From: Bacillota bacterium
Lineage (GTDB): Bacteria; Bacillota; Clostridia; Christensenellales; SZUA-584
Assembly: GCA_023416745.1 (NCBI GenBank)
Contig: JAEZHF010000080.1
Span: 1-42,129, forward strand
Direction of reading: 5' to 3'
DNA: 42,129 bases
Shown: positions 9,259 to 17,600 of the stretch, piece by piece
Layout: every line of letters begins with the position of its first letter
How positions within the stretch are numbered: position 1 is the stretch's first letter
The notes under the pieces: generated by a model
Database searches by the model: none
What the model was told of the DNA's origin: nothing
The model's input: only the letters and a program-made list of their open reading frames with translations
Translations under genes and position numbers: made by a program

Positions 9259-9636
9259 CTATTCGGCCGCGTCATAGTGCTTCCTCACCAGCGCCACAAG
9301 CTCCTCGGCTGTCAGCCCCAGCGACTTGTAGTATTCAATGTCCTTGCGCAGCTTGTCCAGCGCCATCTCGTCGCGCTTGCCGGACAATTCGGCGGCCTTG
9401 AGCGGTGCCACGAAGCAGCCGCGCCCCACCATCGTGTGGATGAAGCCGGTGCGCTCCAGCTCCTCCCACGCCTTTTTTACGGTGATGACGCTGATGCGCA
9501 GCTCCTTGGCCACCGTTCGGATGGGCGGCAGGCACAGGCCCTCCTTGAGCTGCCCTATGATGATCTGCGACGATATCTGCTCAAACAGCTGCTGGTATAT
9601 CGGCTTATCCGATGACTGAGATATCACGATATCCAT
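9259..9636 (-). CDS. GntR-family (YtrA-like) transcriptional regulator
   Basis: A 125-residue repressor-like protein with a winged helix of the GntR type at residues 10-75 (KPIYQQLFEQISSQI, LPPIRTVAKELRIS, TVKKAWEELERTGFI) and a short helical tail for dimerisation instead of a ligand domain, as in the YtrA subfamily. It is the last gene of an operon with an ABC permease and ATPase. Its ribosome site (GGTGG) lies inside the end of the permease gene, with 5 bases between the genes. YtrA proteins usually repress their own ABC operon; the inverted repeat at 11182-11206 is the likely target. The inducer is unknown. Confidence 0.88.
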   Translation of the reverse strand: MDIVISQSSDKPIYQQLFEQISSQIIIGQLKEGLCLPPIRTVAKELRISVITVKKAWEELERTGFIHTMVGRGCFVAPLKAAELSGKRDEMALDKLRKDIEYYKSLGLTAEELVALVRKHYDAAE

Positions 9637-9641
9637 CGGCG

Positions 9642-10289
9642 TTACAGATCCACCTTCTCAAACCGCTTCACGGATAAGCGGCACCCCAACCAGGTCAGTA
9701 GACCAAACACTGCGATGCCCGCCGCCAGTACCGGCAGCTGCCGGAGCAGCGCTTCGCCGCTGATGCCGTCCAGCGCATGCTTCACCTCGGGCAAAAACAA
9801 CACCGCCATTTCCACGCCCAGTGCAAACAGTATCGTGACGGTGACCGCGGTCAGTGTCGGAATGCCGGTCTTGTACGGGGTCTTGTAGAACATCGGAAAA
9901 TATATCAGGTTGAACAGCCCATACATCACAAACGTAAGCCCGAAGAACGCGACATTAGGGTCCAGCAAAAAGTTCTCCATGCGGTACAGCGCAACATTTA
10001 GCACTGCAAACACCACTGAAGCCGCCAGCTGCACCATTTCCAGCACCACGATGGCCAGTACGCGCGCCCGCACAACATCGCCCTTGCGAACAGGCAGCAT
10101 CACAGTGAAGCCGATGTCGTTCTGGGACTTGCTTCCCGAAAACAGATTGGGTACGGTGATAAAGAATAAATACATCATCGCGATAAAGTACGGCCACTGA
10201 GGTATCAGCAGCAGCGCCGCCGTCAGTGATACCAGATAATACAACGGATTCACGACAAGCCGAAACTCCTTATACAGTAGGTTCTTCAT
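9642..10289 (-). CDS. ABC-2 type transporter permease
   Basis: A 215-residue membrane protein with about six hydrophobic helices (PF13346-like), starting MKNLLYKEFRLVVNPLYY as is typical for this family. It forms the membrane part of the exporter with the ATPase upstream, whose gene it overlaps by 20 bp. Its ribosome site GGAGG sits inside the end of the ATPase gene, suggesting translational coupling. The GntR regulator follows directly. The substrate is unknown; related modules respond to cell-wall antibiotics in Bacilli. Confidence 0.82.
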   Translation of the reverse strand: MKNLLYKEFRLVVNPLYYLVSLTAALLLIPQWPYFIAMMYLFFITVPNLFSGSKSQNDIGFTVMLPVRKGDVVRARVLAIVVLEMVQLAASVVFAVLNVALYRMENFLLDPNVAFFGLTFVMYGLFNLIYFPMFYKTPYKTGIPTLTAVTVTILFALGVEMAVLFLPEVKHALDGISGEALLRQLPVLAAGIAVFGLLTWLGCRLSVKRFEKVDL

Positions 10290-11136
10290 AGAGCGCCTCC
10301 TTCTTCGCGTAATAGATCATGATGTCCTCAATGCCAGGCTCGTCAACCGACAGTGCGTCTTCATTCGTCAGGTCCTCCGTGCGCATCAGCCCCGTGAAAC
10401 CAAAAGCGTGCTTTTTACTGGCAATCAGCCGCGGCGCAACGCCGTGAAGCTGCTCCGCCGTTCCCTTCACCAACCGGTACGCAGCAAGCAGTTCGTCCTT
10501 CGGGCGGCTTTCGATGATGCGTCCGTTCTCGATATAGGTGATGAAGTCGGCGCATTTCTCAAGGTCGCTCGTGATGTGTGTGGAAAACAGTATGCTGCGC
10601 TGTCCGTCTTCTATCAGCTCCTGAAACAGCTCCAGCAGGTTATCCCGCGCGACTGGGTCCAGGCCGCTGGTGGGTTCATCCAGCAGCAGCAGCCGGGCGC
10701 GATGCGACAGCGCCAGCACCAAAGCGTATTTGACGCGCATGCCGTGAGACAGCTCCGTGGGGCACTTGTTCGCGTCCAGCGCAAACCGCCGCATATACTG
10801 CTGGTAAACGGCGTCGTCCCAGTTGTCGTAAAACCGGCGCGCCACATCGGTGATATGTCTGATCTTCGTTTTGGCGTAATAATCCACTCCGCCCAGCATA
10901 AAGCCGATGTGCTGTTTGAGCTTAAGCTCATTAGCCGCAAAGTCCTCTCCCATCACGCGCACTTCCCCGCCGTCCTTACGTGCCAGACCCAGCATGCTTT
11001 TCAGCGTAGTGGTCTTGCCCGCGCCGTTTGCACCGATGAAGCCCATGATATATCCGGCCTTCAGAGAAAATGATACGTTTTTTAACCTGAACTTGTCGTA
11101 GTTCTTGCAAAGGTTCTGTACCGATAACAGTTCCAT
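10270..11136 (-). CDS. ABC transporter ATP-binding protein (YtrB-like)
   Basis: A 288-residue ATPase with Walker A GANGAGKTT (residues 35-43), signature LSHGMRVK, Walker B LLLLDEPTSGLDP and switch histidine FSTHITSD. About 75 residues follow the core as a C-terminal accessory region. The ATG at 11136 lies 6 bases after AAGGAGG. The frame is open further upstream, to 11205, but that part overlaps the promoter and operator and lacks a ribosome site. First gene of the operon ATPase-permease-GntR regulator. Confidence 0.88.
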   Translation of the reverse strand: MELLSVQNLCKNYDKFRLKNVSFSLKAGYIMGFIGANGAGKTTTLKSMLGLARKDGGEVRVMGEDFAANELKLKQHIGFMLGGVDYYAKTKIRHITDVARRFYDNWDDAVYQQYMRRFALDANKCPTELSHGMRVKYALVLALSHRARLLLLDEPTSGLDPVARDNLLELFQELIEDGQRSILFSTHITSDLEKCADFITYIENGRIIESRPKDELLAAYRLVKGTAEQLHGVAPRLIASKKHAFGFTGLMRTEDLTNEDALSVDEPGIEDIMIYYAKKEALYEEPTV

Positions 11137-11181
11137 TGACAGCCTCCTTGATATTGTCAAAGCTCTTAGAGCCAAGGTGTA

Positions 11182-11206
11182 ATTGTGCTTATCGTACATG
11201 CACAAT
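11182..11206. promoter_or_regulatory. Operator-like inverted repeat on the GntR/ABC promoter
   Basis: ATTGTGC (11182-11188) and GCACAAT (11200-11206) are perfect 7-bp arms around 11 bases. The repeat overlaps the edge of the -10 box and the expected transcription start, an ideal place for repression by the GntR protein of the same operon. Assignment to that regulator is inference. Confidence 0.6.
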
Positions 11207-11233
11207 ATATCACCTTCACAGATGGGATGTCAA
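11204..11233 (-). promoter_or_regulatory. Promoter of the GntR/ABC operon
   Basis: Minus-strand TTGACA (plus 11228-11233), an 18-base spacer and TATATT (plus 11204-11209) precede the ATPase gene with a leader of about 60 nt. Confidence 0.7.
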
Positions 11234-11414
11234 GCCCTGTCGCTATTTTTTCAGTTTAACGCTGTAACCTTTAGGTTAAGATGAATTCCAAACATCAGGG
11301 ATGGCAGAATAACCTTATAACAATAGAAATCCATGAATGCAAGAGGATGAAATTGAACAGCATTAAGCACATTTATCCGAAAATCTCCTCTGCCATATCT
11401 GTCTTAGTCGTTTT

Positions 11415-11954
11415 TTGGGTTGTTGCAGGGATATTATTCATTATTGGCGCAGCGAGGAATCACCGACACCCTCTCAGTGGATGGCACGTCTGTCGCATCT
11501 TGGCGATGCCCCTGTGGTCATCGGTATTTGCGTGCTGCTGATCATTATGCCGCAAGCAAGAAAAACCGTTGCGCTGCCGGTTTACGCCACCGTCATCCTA
11601 GCATCTATGATATATATCACTCTGAAAACAATATTCTCCCCCGAACCGCAATCGCTGTTTCAGCTTCTTTCCGGAACCAACTATGGTTTTCCGAGCGGCC
11701 ATGCCATTAACAACTCTTCATTGTATGCCATGCTCCTGATCCAAACCTTTGTTTATTTAAAAAAACTGCCCCTGAAAATACTGCTGGCATTGCTTTATAT
11801 GTCCCTGACAATGCTGTCTGGTATCAGCCGGATTGTTGTGGGTATTCATCGCTCCGGAGATGTGCTGGGGGGTTGGCTGATTGGTTTTATTGTTGCGTTT
11901 TTGGTGTTTCTGATTATGTGCGCAATACATTACCGTCGAAATAGTACCCGTTGA
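11415..11954 (+). CDS. PAP2-family phosphatase, 5' end probably frameshifted
   Basis: The frame encodes a membrane lipid phosphatase of the PAP2 superfamily. Motif 2, FPSGHA, and motif 3, SRIVVGIHRSGD (SR-x5-H-x3-D), are intact, with four or five hydrophobic helices. Motif 1 (K-x6-RP) is degenerate: LKTIFSPEP. The first part in this frame (GCCRDIIHYWRSEES) is not PAP2-like. A proper first membrane helix (SVLVVFWVVAGILFIIGA) is encoded in the +1-offset frame at about 11347-11455, with an ATG at 11347. The two pieces fit if one base was lost near 11450. Either the gene is a pseudogene, the sequence has an error, or translation starts internally, for example at the ATG before ARLSHLGDAP. Undecaprenyl- or other lipid-phosphate hydrolysis is the likely role. 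Confidence 0.7.
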   Translation: MGCCRDIIHYWRSEESPTPSQWMARLSHLGDAPVVIGICVLLIIMPQARKTVALPVYATVILASMIYITLKTIFSPEPQSLFQLLSGTNYGFPSGHAINNSSLYAMLLIQTFVYLKKLPLKILLALLYMSLTMLSGISRIVVGIHRSGDVLGGWLIGFIVAFLVFLIMCAIHYRRNSTR

Positions 11955-11988
11955 ATCGCCTGATCACGGGGACTATCTGACATTTCGC

Positions 11989-12017
11989 TTGACACGGGGC
12001 TTTTTAGTTTTTATACT
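11989..12017 (+). promoter_or_regulatory. Promoter of the L,D-transpeptidase gene
   Basis: TTGACA (11989-11994), a 17-base spacer and TATACT (12012-12017) form a near-consensus promoter about 40 bases before the TTG start. Confidence 0.8.
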
Positions 12018-12055
12018 CATACTAACACTAATGTTTTCCATCGCGGAGGTGCGTA

Positions 12056-13186
12056 TTGATAAAAAGACTGTTTTTATTGCTGGCGGCGGCCATAATGGTA
12101 TGCGGTATCTTCCTTGCCCCTCGCCCGGCATTGGCTTTTGACGAATTAAAAAATACCGACCCTGACAAGTACTATATACTGCTTGATCTGAAGAATCAGA
12201 TCGTGACTGTGTTCGAGAAGGATGATAACGGCGAATACACCAAGGTGGTCAGGCGCTTCATCTGCTCCAGTGGAAAATCCGGCACAGGAGCGGTTGATCC
12301 CGAAACAGGCGAAAAGGATATAGGCTTGCCCACGCCGAGTGGCATCTGGAAGATCGGAGGGCGCGAACGCTTCGGTGAGTTTGTTCAGTTCAGAGGCACT
12401 TGGGCGCGCTACTGGACCCAAATCGTGGACGGTAACTTCTTCCATTCCATCATGTTCGATAATAAGAACGTAAAAACACTGCAAAGCAGCGCTTACCGCA
12501 ACCTCGGCCGCAACGTCTCTCACGGTTGTGTGCGTCTGTATGTGGAGGATGCCAAATGGCTTTATTATTACGCCTGTCCCGGAACCACCATCAAGGTGTC
12601 TACCAACGAGCCATCCGACAAAGCCATGAAAAATCTGCTGAAAGCCAAGATGTCTTTCAAGGATTACGAGGCATTTCAGGCTAACATATACGATATAGAA
12701 GAAGGCCCCAACCCCAAAGCTTGGATCGTTAAGGATAACGCGGATCTGAGATCTGGCAACGGCTCAAACGATGGTACCATTAAACGCCTCTCAATTGATA
12801 CTGAGGTGGAAGTGCTGCAGATTGCGGAGCCTTGGCTCAAGGTAAAATACGAAAAGCGCGAGGGATATATCCGCACCGCCTATGTGACATTTCAAAAAGG
12901 AACGATGATGTCGCGCGAAGATGCGGATATCATCGATGATACGGTGCGCATGTATGCCGAGCCGGACAAAAAATCCGAGCAGATTACAAAGGTTCCCCAC
13001 GACTCGTCGATAGAGATACTGGAACCCGACAAGGACGGGTGGACAAAGATCCGCTACTGGAACGCTGTCGGCTATGTGCAGTCAAAGGAAGTTATTAAGG
13101 GCTGGGGCGTTATTGAAGAAGTGATGGATGAGATCATGCCCATAGAGTCATACAAAGAGGTGTATAATCTCAAAAAGTTGGAGTAA
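12056..13186 (+). CDS. L,D-transpeptidase with C-terminal SH3-like domains
   Basis: A 376-residue exported enzyme of the YkuD family that would form or trim 3-3 cross-links in peptidoglycan. Residues 1-27 are a signal peptide (ending ALA). The catalytic domain spans about 38-185; the motif SHGCVRLYVEDA carries the catalytic Cys158, with the conserved upstream histidine region HSIMFD. Two bacterial SH3-like repeats follow at about 225-285 and 295-350 (DLRSGNGSNDGTI, MYAEPDKKSEQI), probably binding the wall. The start is TTG, 6 bases after GGAGG. The gene has its own promoter and a strong terminator, so it is monocistronic. Confidence 0.9.
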   Translation: MIKRLFLLLAAAIMVCGIFLAPRPALAFDELKNTDPDKYYILLDLKNQIVTVFEKDDNGEYTKVVRRFICSSGKSGTGAVDPETGEKDIGLPTPSGIWKIGGRERFGEFVQFRGTWARYWTQIVDGNFFHSIMFDNKNVKTLQSSAYRNLGRNVSHGCVRLYVEDAKWLYYYACPGTTIKVSTNEPSDKAMKNLLKAKMSFKDYEAFQANIYDIEEGPNPKAWIVKDNADLRSGNGSNDGTIKRLSIDTEVEVLQIAEPWLKVKYEKREGYIRTAYVTFQKGTMMSREDADIIDDTVRMYAEPDKKSEQITKVPHDSSIEILEPDKDGWTKIRYWNAVGYVQSKEVIKGWGVIEEVMDEIMPIESYKEVYNLKKLE

Positions 13187-13208
13187 ATGATTACAACGGA
13201 ATAAAGCT

Positions 13209-13242
13209 AAGCCATGGGTCTGTGAAGCCCCATGGCTTTTTT
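13209..13242 (+). terminator. Terminator of the L,D-transpeptidase gene
   Basis: AAGCCATGGG (13209-13218) pairs with CCCATGGCTT (13229-13238) and a run of six T follows. Confidence 0.9.
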
Positions 13243-13348
13243 GCAGCATTATCCGGCAGTTCGTTTACACAGCACTCAGCCGCTGCCGTTGATAAAAGTG
13301 CGTCTTAAAATACCGAGATTACTTCAGTTATTAAGTAATTCCGGAACA

Positions 13349-13383
13349 GAAAAAGCCATCCGGTAAGTGGCGGATGGCTTTTG
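13349..13383 (-). terminator. Terminator of the lipoprotein gene
   Basis: AAGCCATCCG (13353-13362) and CGGATGGCTT (13371-13380) form a perfect 10-bp stem. It is flanked by A and T runs, so it can work in both directions; it lies 20 bases past the minus-strand stop codon. Confidence 0.85.
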
Positions 13384-13402
13384 ATTTCAAATACTGCCTC
13401 GC

Positions 13403-14509
13403 TCATGAACCTTCTGATGCAGTCCCCGCGCCGTAATACGCACGAAGCTCATCCATCCAATCTGCGTTATACAGAACCGCTTTCTCGCTGTCCATCACCG
13501 CCAGCGCTGACGCGTCGATGCCATAACCCTCAGCATTGATCACTGCAGGTTCAAAGGCCAGCGTCACCGCCTCACCGCCTTTGAGCATCTGCAAAGCAGC
13601 CCGCACGCCGAGCATACCCGCCAGCGCGTCGTTCTGCCCTATACCCTGCGCGAAAACATCCGGTTCCTGCTGCATACGTGTCACCACGCCGGCTGTCACG
13701 CCGGGGCAAAACACCTCCATATCCGTGCGGCCCAGCGCTGCCAGCGCATCGTATGCGTTCGAAGCCAACGCCGTATCTTCGGCGAAAACGGCATCAAGCA
13801 TGCCTTCCACATAGCTGTCCAACTGACCGGTCAGCCACTCGCGGGCCTCCTTTTCATTTTCGGATGCAATGTAAATCTCTTTCGGAAATATCTTGCCCTG
13901 ATCATAAAGCGACTTATAGGCTGTATAAGCTGGTGAGTCGACGCTCTTAAACATCAGCATCAGCCTCACTGGCGTGTCGTGCGGCGGATAAACCAGCGCG
14001 GCATTCAGCGCCATGTCCAGCTCGCCGTCCGGTTCATAGTATAGGTACGACAACCCCTGCGGTACACTCCCTTTGCCCAGTTCATAAACCGCTGCCGGCT
14101 TCTCCAGTGACTCAAGCGCGCTGTAATTCTGCACTTTGTTGGGCAGGTAAGCCACCACCGCATCCGCGCTCTGGGCCGCCTCGGCCACCGCCGCGTCGAA
14201 TCCGTCTCCTGCCGCGTTTGTGGTAACGGTAACGCCCATGCTTTCAGCTTCGGTCGCCGCCGCATCAAAGAACAGCGACGACGACGCCTCATCTGTGTTG
14301 CTGACCAAGGCCAGCGTAATCGGTTTGTCAAACACCGCCTCAATGCCCACTTTGGGCGTGGGGCTAGGCGTGGGAGCTTCTGTGGGAGTCGCCGCAGCTG
14401 AAGGCGCTTCGTTTGCCGCCGGAGCCGCCTGGCACCCCGCAACCACAATACACATCAGCACCGCCATCAACAGTACGGCCAGTTTTCTCGTATTCATCGG
14501 TATGTTCAT
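13403..14509 (-). CDS. Periplasmic-binding-protein-like lipoprotein
   Basis: A lipoprotein of about 368 residues. The signal peptide ends in the lipobox VVAGC, followed by an Ala/Thr/Pro-rich linker. From there (ITLALVSNTDEASSSLFFDAAATEAESMGVTV ... QNDALAGMLGVRAAL) the fold resembles type 1 periplasmic binding proteins of sugar transporters or BMP-like receptors. No permease or ATPase lies beside it, so it may be an orphan binding or sensory protein. AGGA lies before the ATG at 14509 (MNIPMNTRK); an ATG five codons upstream lacks a ribosome site. It has its own promoter and terminator. Ligand unknown. Confidence 0.75.
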   Translation of the reverse strand: MNIPMNTRKLAVLLMAVLMCIVVAGCQAAPAANEAPSAAATPTEAPTPSPTPKVGIEAVFDKPITLALVSNTDEASSSLFFDAAATEAESMGVTVTTNAAGDGFDAAVAEAAQSADAVVAYLPNKVQNYSALESLEKPAAVYELGKGSVPQGLSYLYYEPDGELDMALNAALVYPPHDTPVRLMLMFKSVDSPAYTAYKSLYDQGKIFPKEIYIASENEKEAREWLTGQLDSYVEGMLDAVFAEDTALASNAYDALAALGRTDMEVFCPGVTAGVVTRMQQEPDVFAQGIGQNDALAGMLGVRAALQMLKGGEAVTLAFEPAVINAEGYGIDASALAVMDSEKAVLYNADWMDELRAYYGAGTASEGS

Positions 14510-14548
14510 CCATTTCCTATGCATAGTTTATGTTCGCTATTATATTCC

Positions 14549-14577
14549 ATTATACCGAAACCTGCTGCGTTTTGCAA
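14549..14577 (-). promoter_or_regulatory. Promoter of the lipoprotein gene
   Basis: Minus-strand TTGCAA (plus 14572-14577), a 17-base spacer and a perfect TATAAT (plus 14549-14554). A second TATAAT lies 10 bases downstream. Confidence 0.7.
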
Positions 14578-14617
14578 TAAACTCGCCAATCGTTTTGCGT
14601 ATGCTGTGAAATACAAA

Positions 14618-14644
14618 GCGGACCTGCATATTCCACAGGTCCGC
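14618..14644 (-). terminator. Terminator of the InlB-repeat surface-protein gene
   Basis: GCGGACCTG and CAGGTCCGC form a perfect 9-bp stem 33 bases past the stop codon. UUUGUAUUU follows on the minus strand. Confidence 0.75.
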
Positions 14645-14677
14645 CAATGTGTTACGTGATTTCATCCAAAGCCGCTT

Positions 14678-17600
14678 TTATGCGCCCTGTTCCTCTTTTT
14701 TTCTCCGTACCAGGAAGAGTATGAGCAGGAACAGCAGTCCGGCCACGCCGACACCGATCACGATCCACCACCACGGGAACCCTGCCGGGCCCTGCAGCGG
14801 CACGCCGTCATCCTGCAGCACCACCGTATCGTCGTCACCGTTGCCGCCTGTCTGCGGAACCGGTTCGTTTTCGATCACCGCATTCTCCGAATATTGCGCG
14901 GTCACTGTCATATTAGCTGTTACCGCAGAGAAGTCGGCATCCCATCCGGTAAACGTGTAGCCGTCGCGCTCCGGATCCGCCGGAGGAGTCGCCGCGGTGT
15001 TCCAATTCACAGTGTCCGTGGACAGCACAGTGCCGTCATAGTCCTCAAACGTCACTGTGAAGGTCCTTATCGCATAGGTCGCCGTCACCGTCATGTTGGT
15101 TCTGACAACATCAAAATCACGATCCCAGCCAGTGAAGTTATAGCCCTCGCGATCCGGATCATCCGGCGCGTCTGCGCTGCCGCCATACGACACCCTGTCG
15201 GTACCCAGCACCGTGCCGTCGTAGTCCTCAAAGGTCACCGTGTAGGTATTGATATCATAGGTCGCGTCAAAGCTCCTGTTACCTGTCGAACCCGCCGGAA
15301 TCACCACGTTTACCGTACCGTTCGCGATACCCGTCCCATTCCAGCCGGTAAACGTATACCCGGTTCTGGCAGGATTTATGAGCGTGATAGCCGCACTTTC
15401 CACCGTATAGGTGGTCGGGTTCGTGCCGCTTACAGTGCCGCCGTTCAGCCCATACGTAATGCTATAGACGATCGGGGCAGACCACTGGGCCGTAAACGTT
15501 TTGTCGCCCGTCGAGCCCGCCGCTATCGTATCGCCCTCGGTCCAGCCCAGGAAGTTGTAGCCCGTGCGCGTCGCGTCCGCCAGCGTGATCTCATCGTCCT
15601 CAACGGTGTATGTCGAGGGGTTGCCCGCCGCGTTGGTGCCGCCGTTCAGTACATACTCGATATCGTAGATGATCGGGTCAGACCACTGGGCGGTAAACGT
15701 CTTGTCGCCCGTCGAGCCCGCCGCTATCGAGTTGCCCTCGGCCCAGCCCAGGAAGTTGTAACCTGCGCGCGTCGCGTCCGCCAGCGTGATCTCATCGTCC
15801 TCAACGGTGTATGTCGAGGGATTGCCCGCCGCGTTGATGCCGCCGTTCAGTACATACTCGATATCGTAGACGATCGGGTCGGACCACTGGGCCGTAAACG
15901 TCTTGTCGCCCGTCGAGCCCGCCGCTATCGTATCGCCCTCGGCCCAGCCCAGGAAGTCGTAGCCTGCGCGCGTCGCGTCCGCCAGCGTGATCTCATCGTC
16001 CTCAACGGTGTATGTCGAGGGATTGCCCGCCGCGTTAACGCCGCCGCCCAGTTCGTAAGTAATGCCATACACAATTGTTTTAAATAGCGCATACGGCGTA
16101 AACTGCGTCGCCTCATAGATATTGCGCGACCTTAAGCCGTTATCAGCAGTCTGCGGGTTGCCGTTCCATTTTTCAAACTCGTAGCCGTTATTCGGCTCGC
16201 CTTGGAACCAGACAAGTTTGTCCCCGACAATTGCTGTGAACGTCGTGCTTTGTCCTGCGTTCAAATAACGTACATCGGTTCCATATGTCACCTTGATACG
16301 CCCGTTAACGATTTTGCTGTCCGCCTTGACCACAAACGTATAGGCTTTATACTCTGCCTTTACGTTTAGGCTTTGCGTCACCGCGCTAAACGCTTTATCC
16401 CAGCTCTTGAATGCCAAAGCTTCGGGCGGTGTGACCGTGGGCGCTGTGGCGCTGCCGTTATACTTCACCCACTGCAACAGGGCGCCGCCGCCCTTGCGCG
16501 TGCCTCCGTCCAGGTCAAACGTCACTTCATATTCGAGTGTGACCGTTACCGTTCTGTCGTCCGTGATATTCTCAAGCTGCCCGCGCCAACCGGTCGAATC
16601 GTCAATGCGCGATCCCGAAGGCAGGCTCAGCGACGCAGCATTGGCGTCTTGTCCGTACGACACTATTTCCGTGCCCAGAGATACGCCCGCTTCATCCTCG
16701 TATGTCACCGTATAGCTGTTGACCGCCCACACAGCGTACAGTGTCACAGTGTCATTGTTCACCGTCGTCAGGTTACTGACGCTGGCATTATTATTATAAA
16801 CCTTCGCTCCGTCTTCTTCCTCCGCCCAACCGGAGAAGGCATGTCCCGTCCTGCTAAAGCCGTTCGTGCTCAGCGCAGATGCCGTATCGTAGGTATGGTA
16901 GCTGTCCGGAGTCGACGAACCTGGGTTCGCGCCATTGCCGTTATACGTGACAGTATAGGAGATCGGCGTCCATTTCAGATAAACCGTAGTATCCTTTGTA
17001 ATGGCCGCATTGAAGTTAAACGTGCTGCCGAAGCTTGAATCCGCATACCATCCGCCGAACAGATATCCCGTAAGGCTGGGGTCTGCCGGTTTGACAGCCT
17101 TTTGTCCATGCTCCACGGTCTGGTTGGCGATTTCGCTGCTGCCGTTCTCCTCAAACGAAACGGTATACTGAGCTTTTTTGAACCGCGCTTCGAAATAGTT
17201 TGAATCGCCAATTCTGATCGTATCTTCACGCTCACCCTTGTACCCAATGAAATTCCAGCCGTATTCAACCCAAGTGTCAAATACATAACCTGTATTGCCT
17301 TTCGGACCGGCTAGTTGGGTTAGGTTCAGCTGTTCGCCGCGCTCATAAGTGCCGCTAATGTTGCTGGTCAGGCTGCCGTTGGCCCCCGCACGCACTTTGA
17401 GTTCCTCGCTGTCGAAGAACACGGCTGTAAACGAAGCGCTGCTGGTCGTCAGCTGAACAGAGCTGCCTCCCAAAATACTACCGGTGCTCTCGTCCCTCCA
17501 GCCCTTGAAAGACCATCCCAAAGCAGGGATCGGCACAGCTTTGCTGAGATCGATAGTTTTGCCAACGTCATACACACCCGCCACAAGATTGGGGAAGATG

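Noticed and set aside
11411..11419. Programmed -1 frameshift at the T6 run in the PAP2 gene
   Set aside because: Shifting there gives a hydrophilic, non-PAP2 stretch in place of the first membrane helix, so a real deletion further on fits better.
15480..16082. CRISPR-like regular repeats
   Set aside because: The units are 201 bp, contiguous and in frame inside a protein gene. No spacers or cas genes are present.
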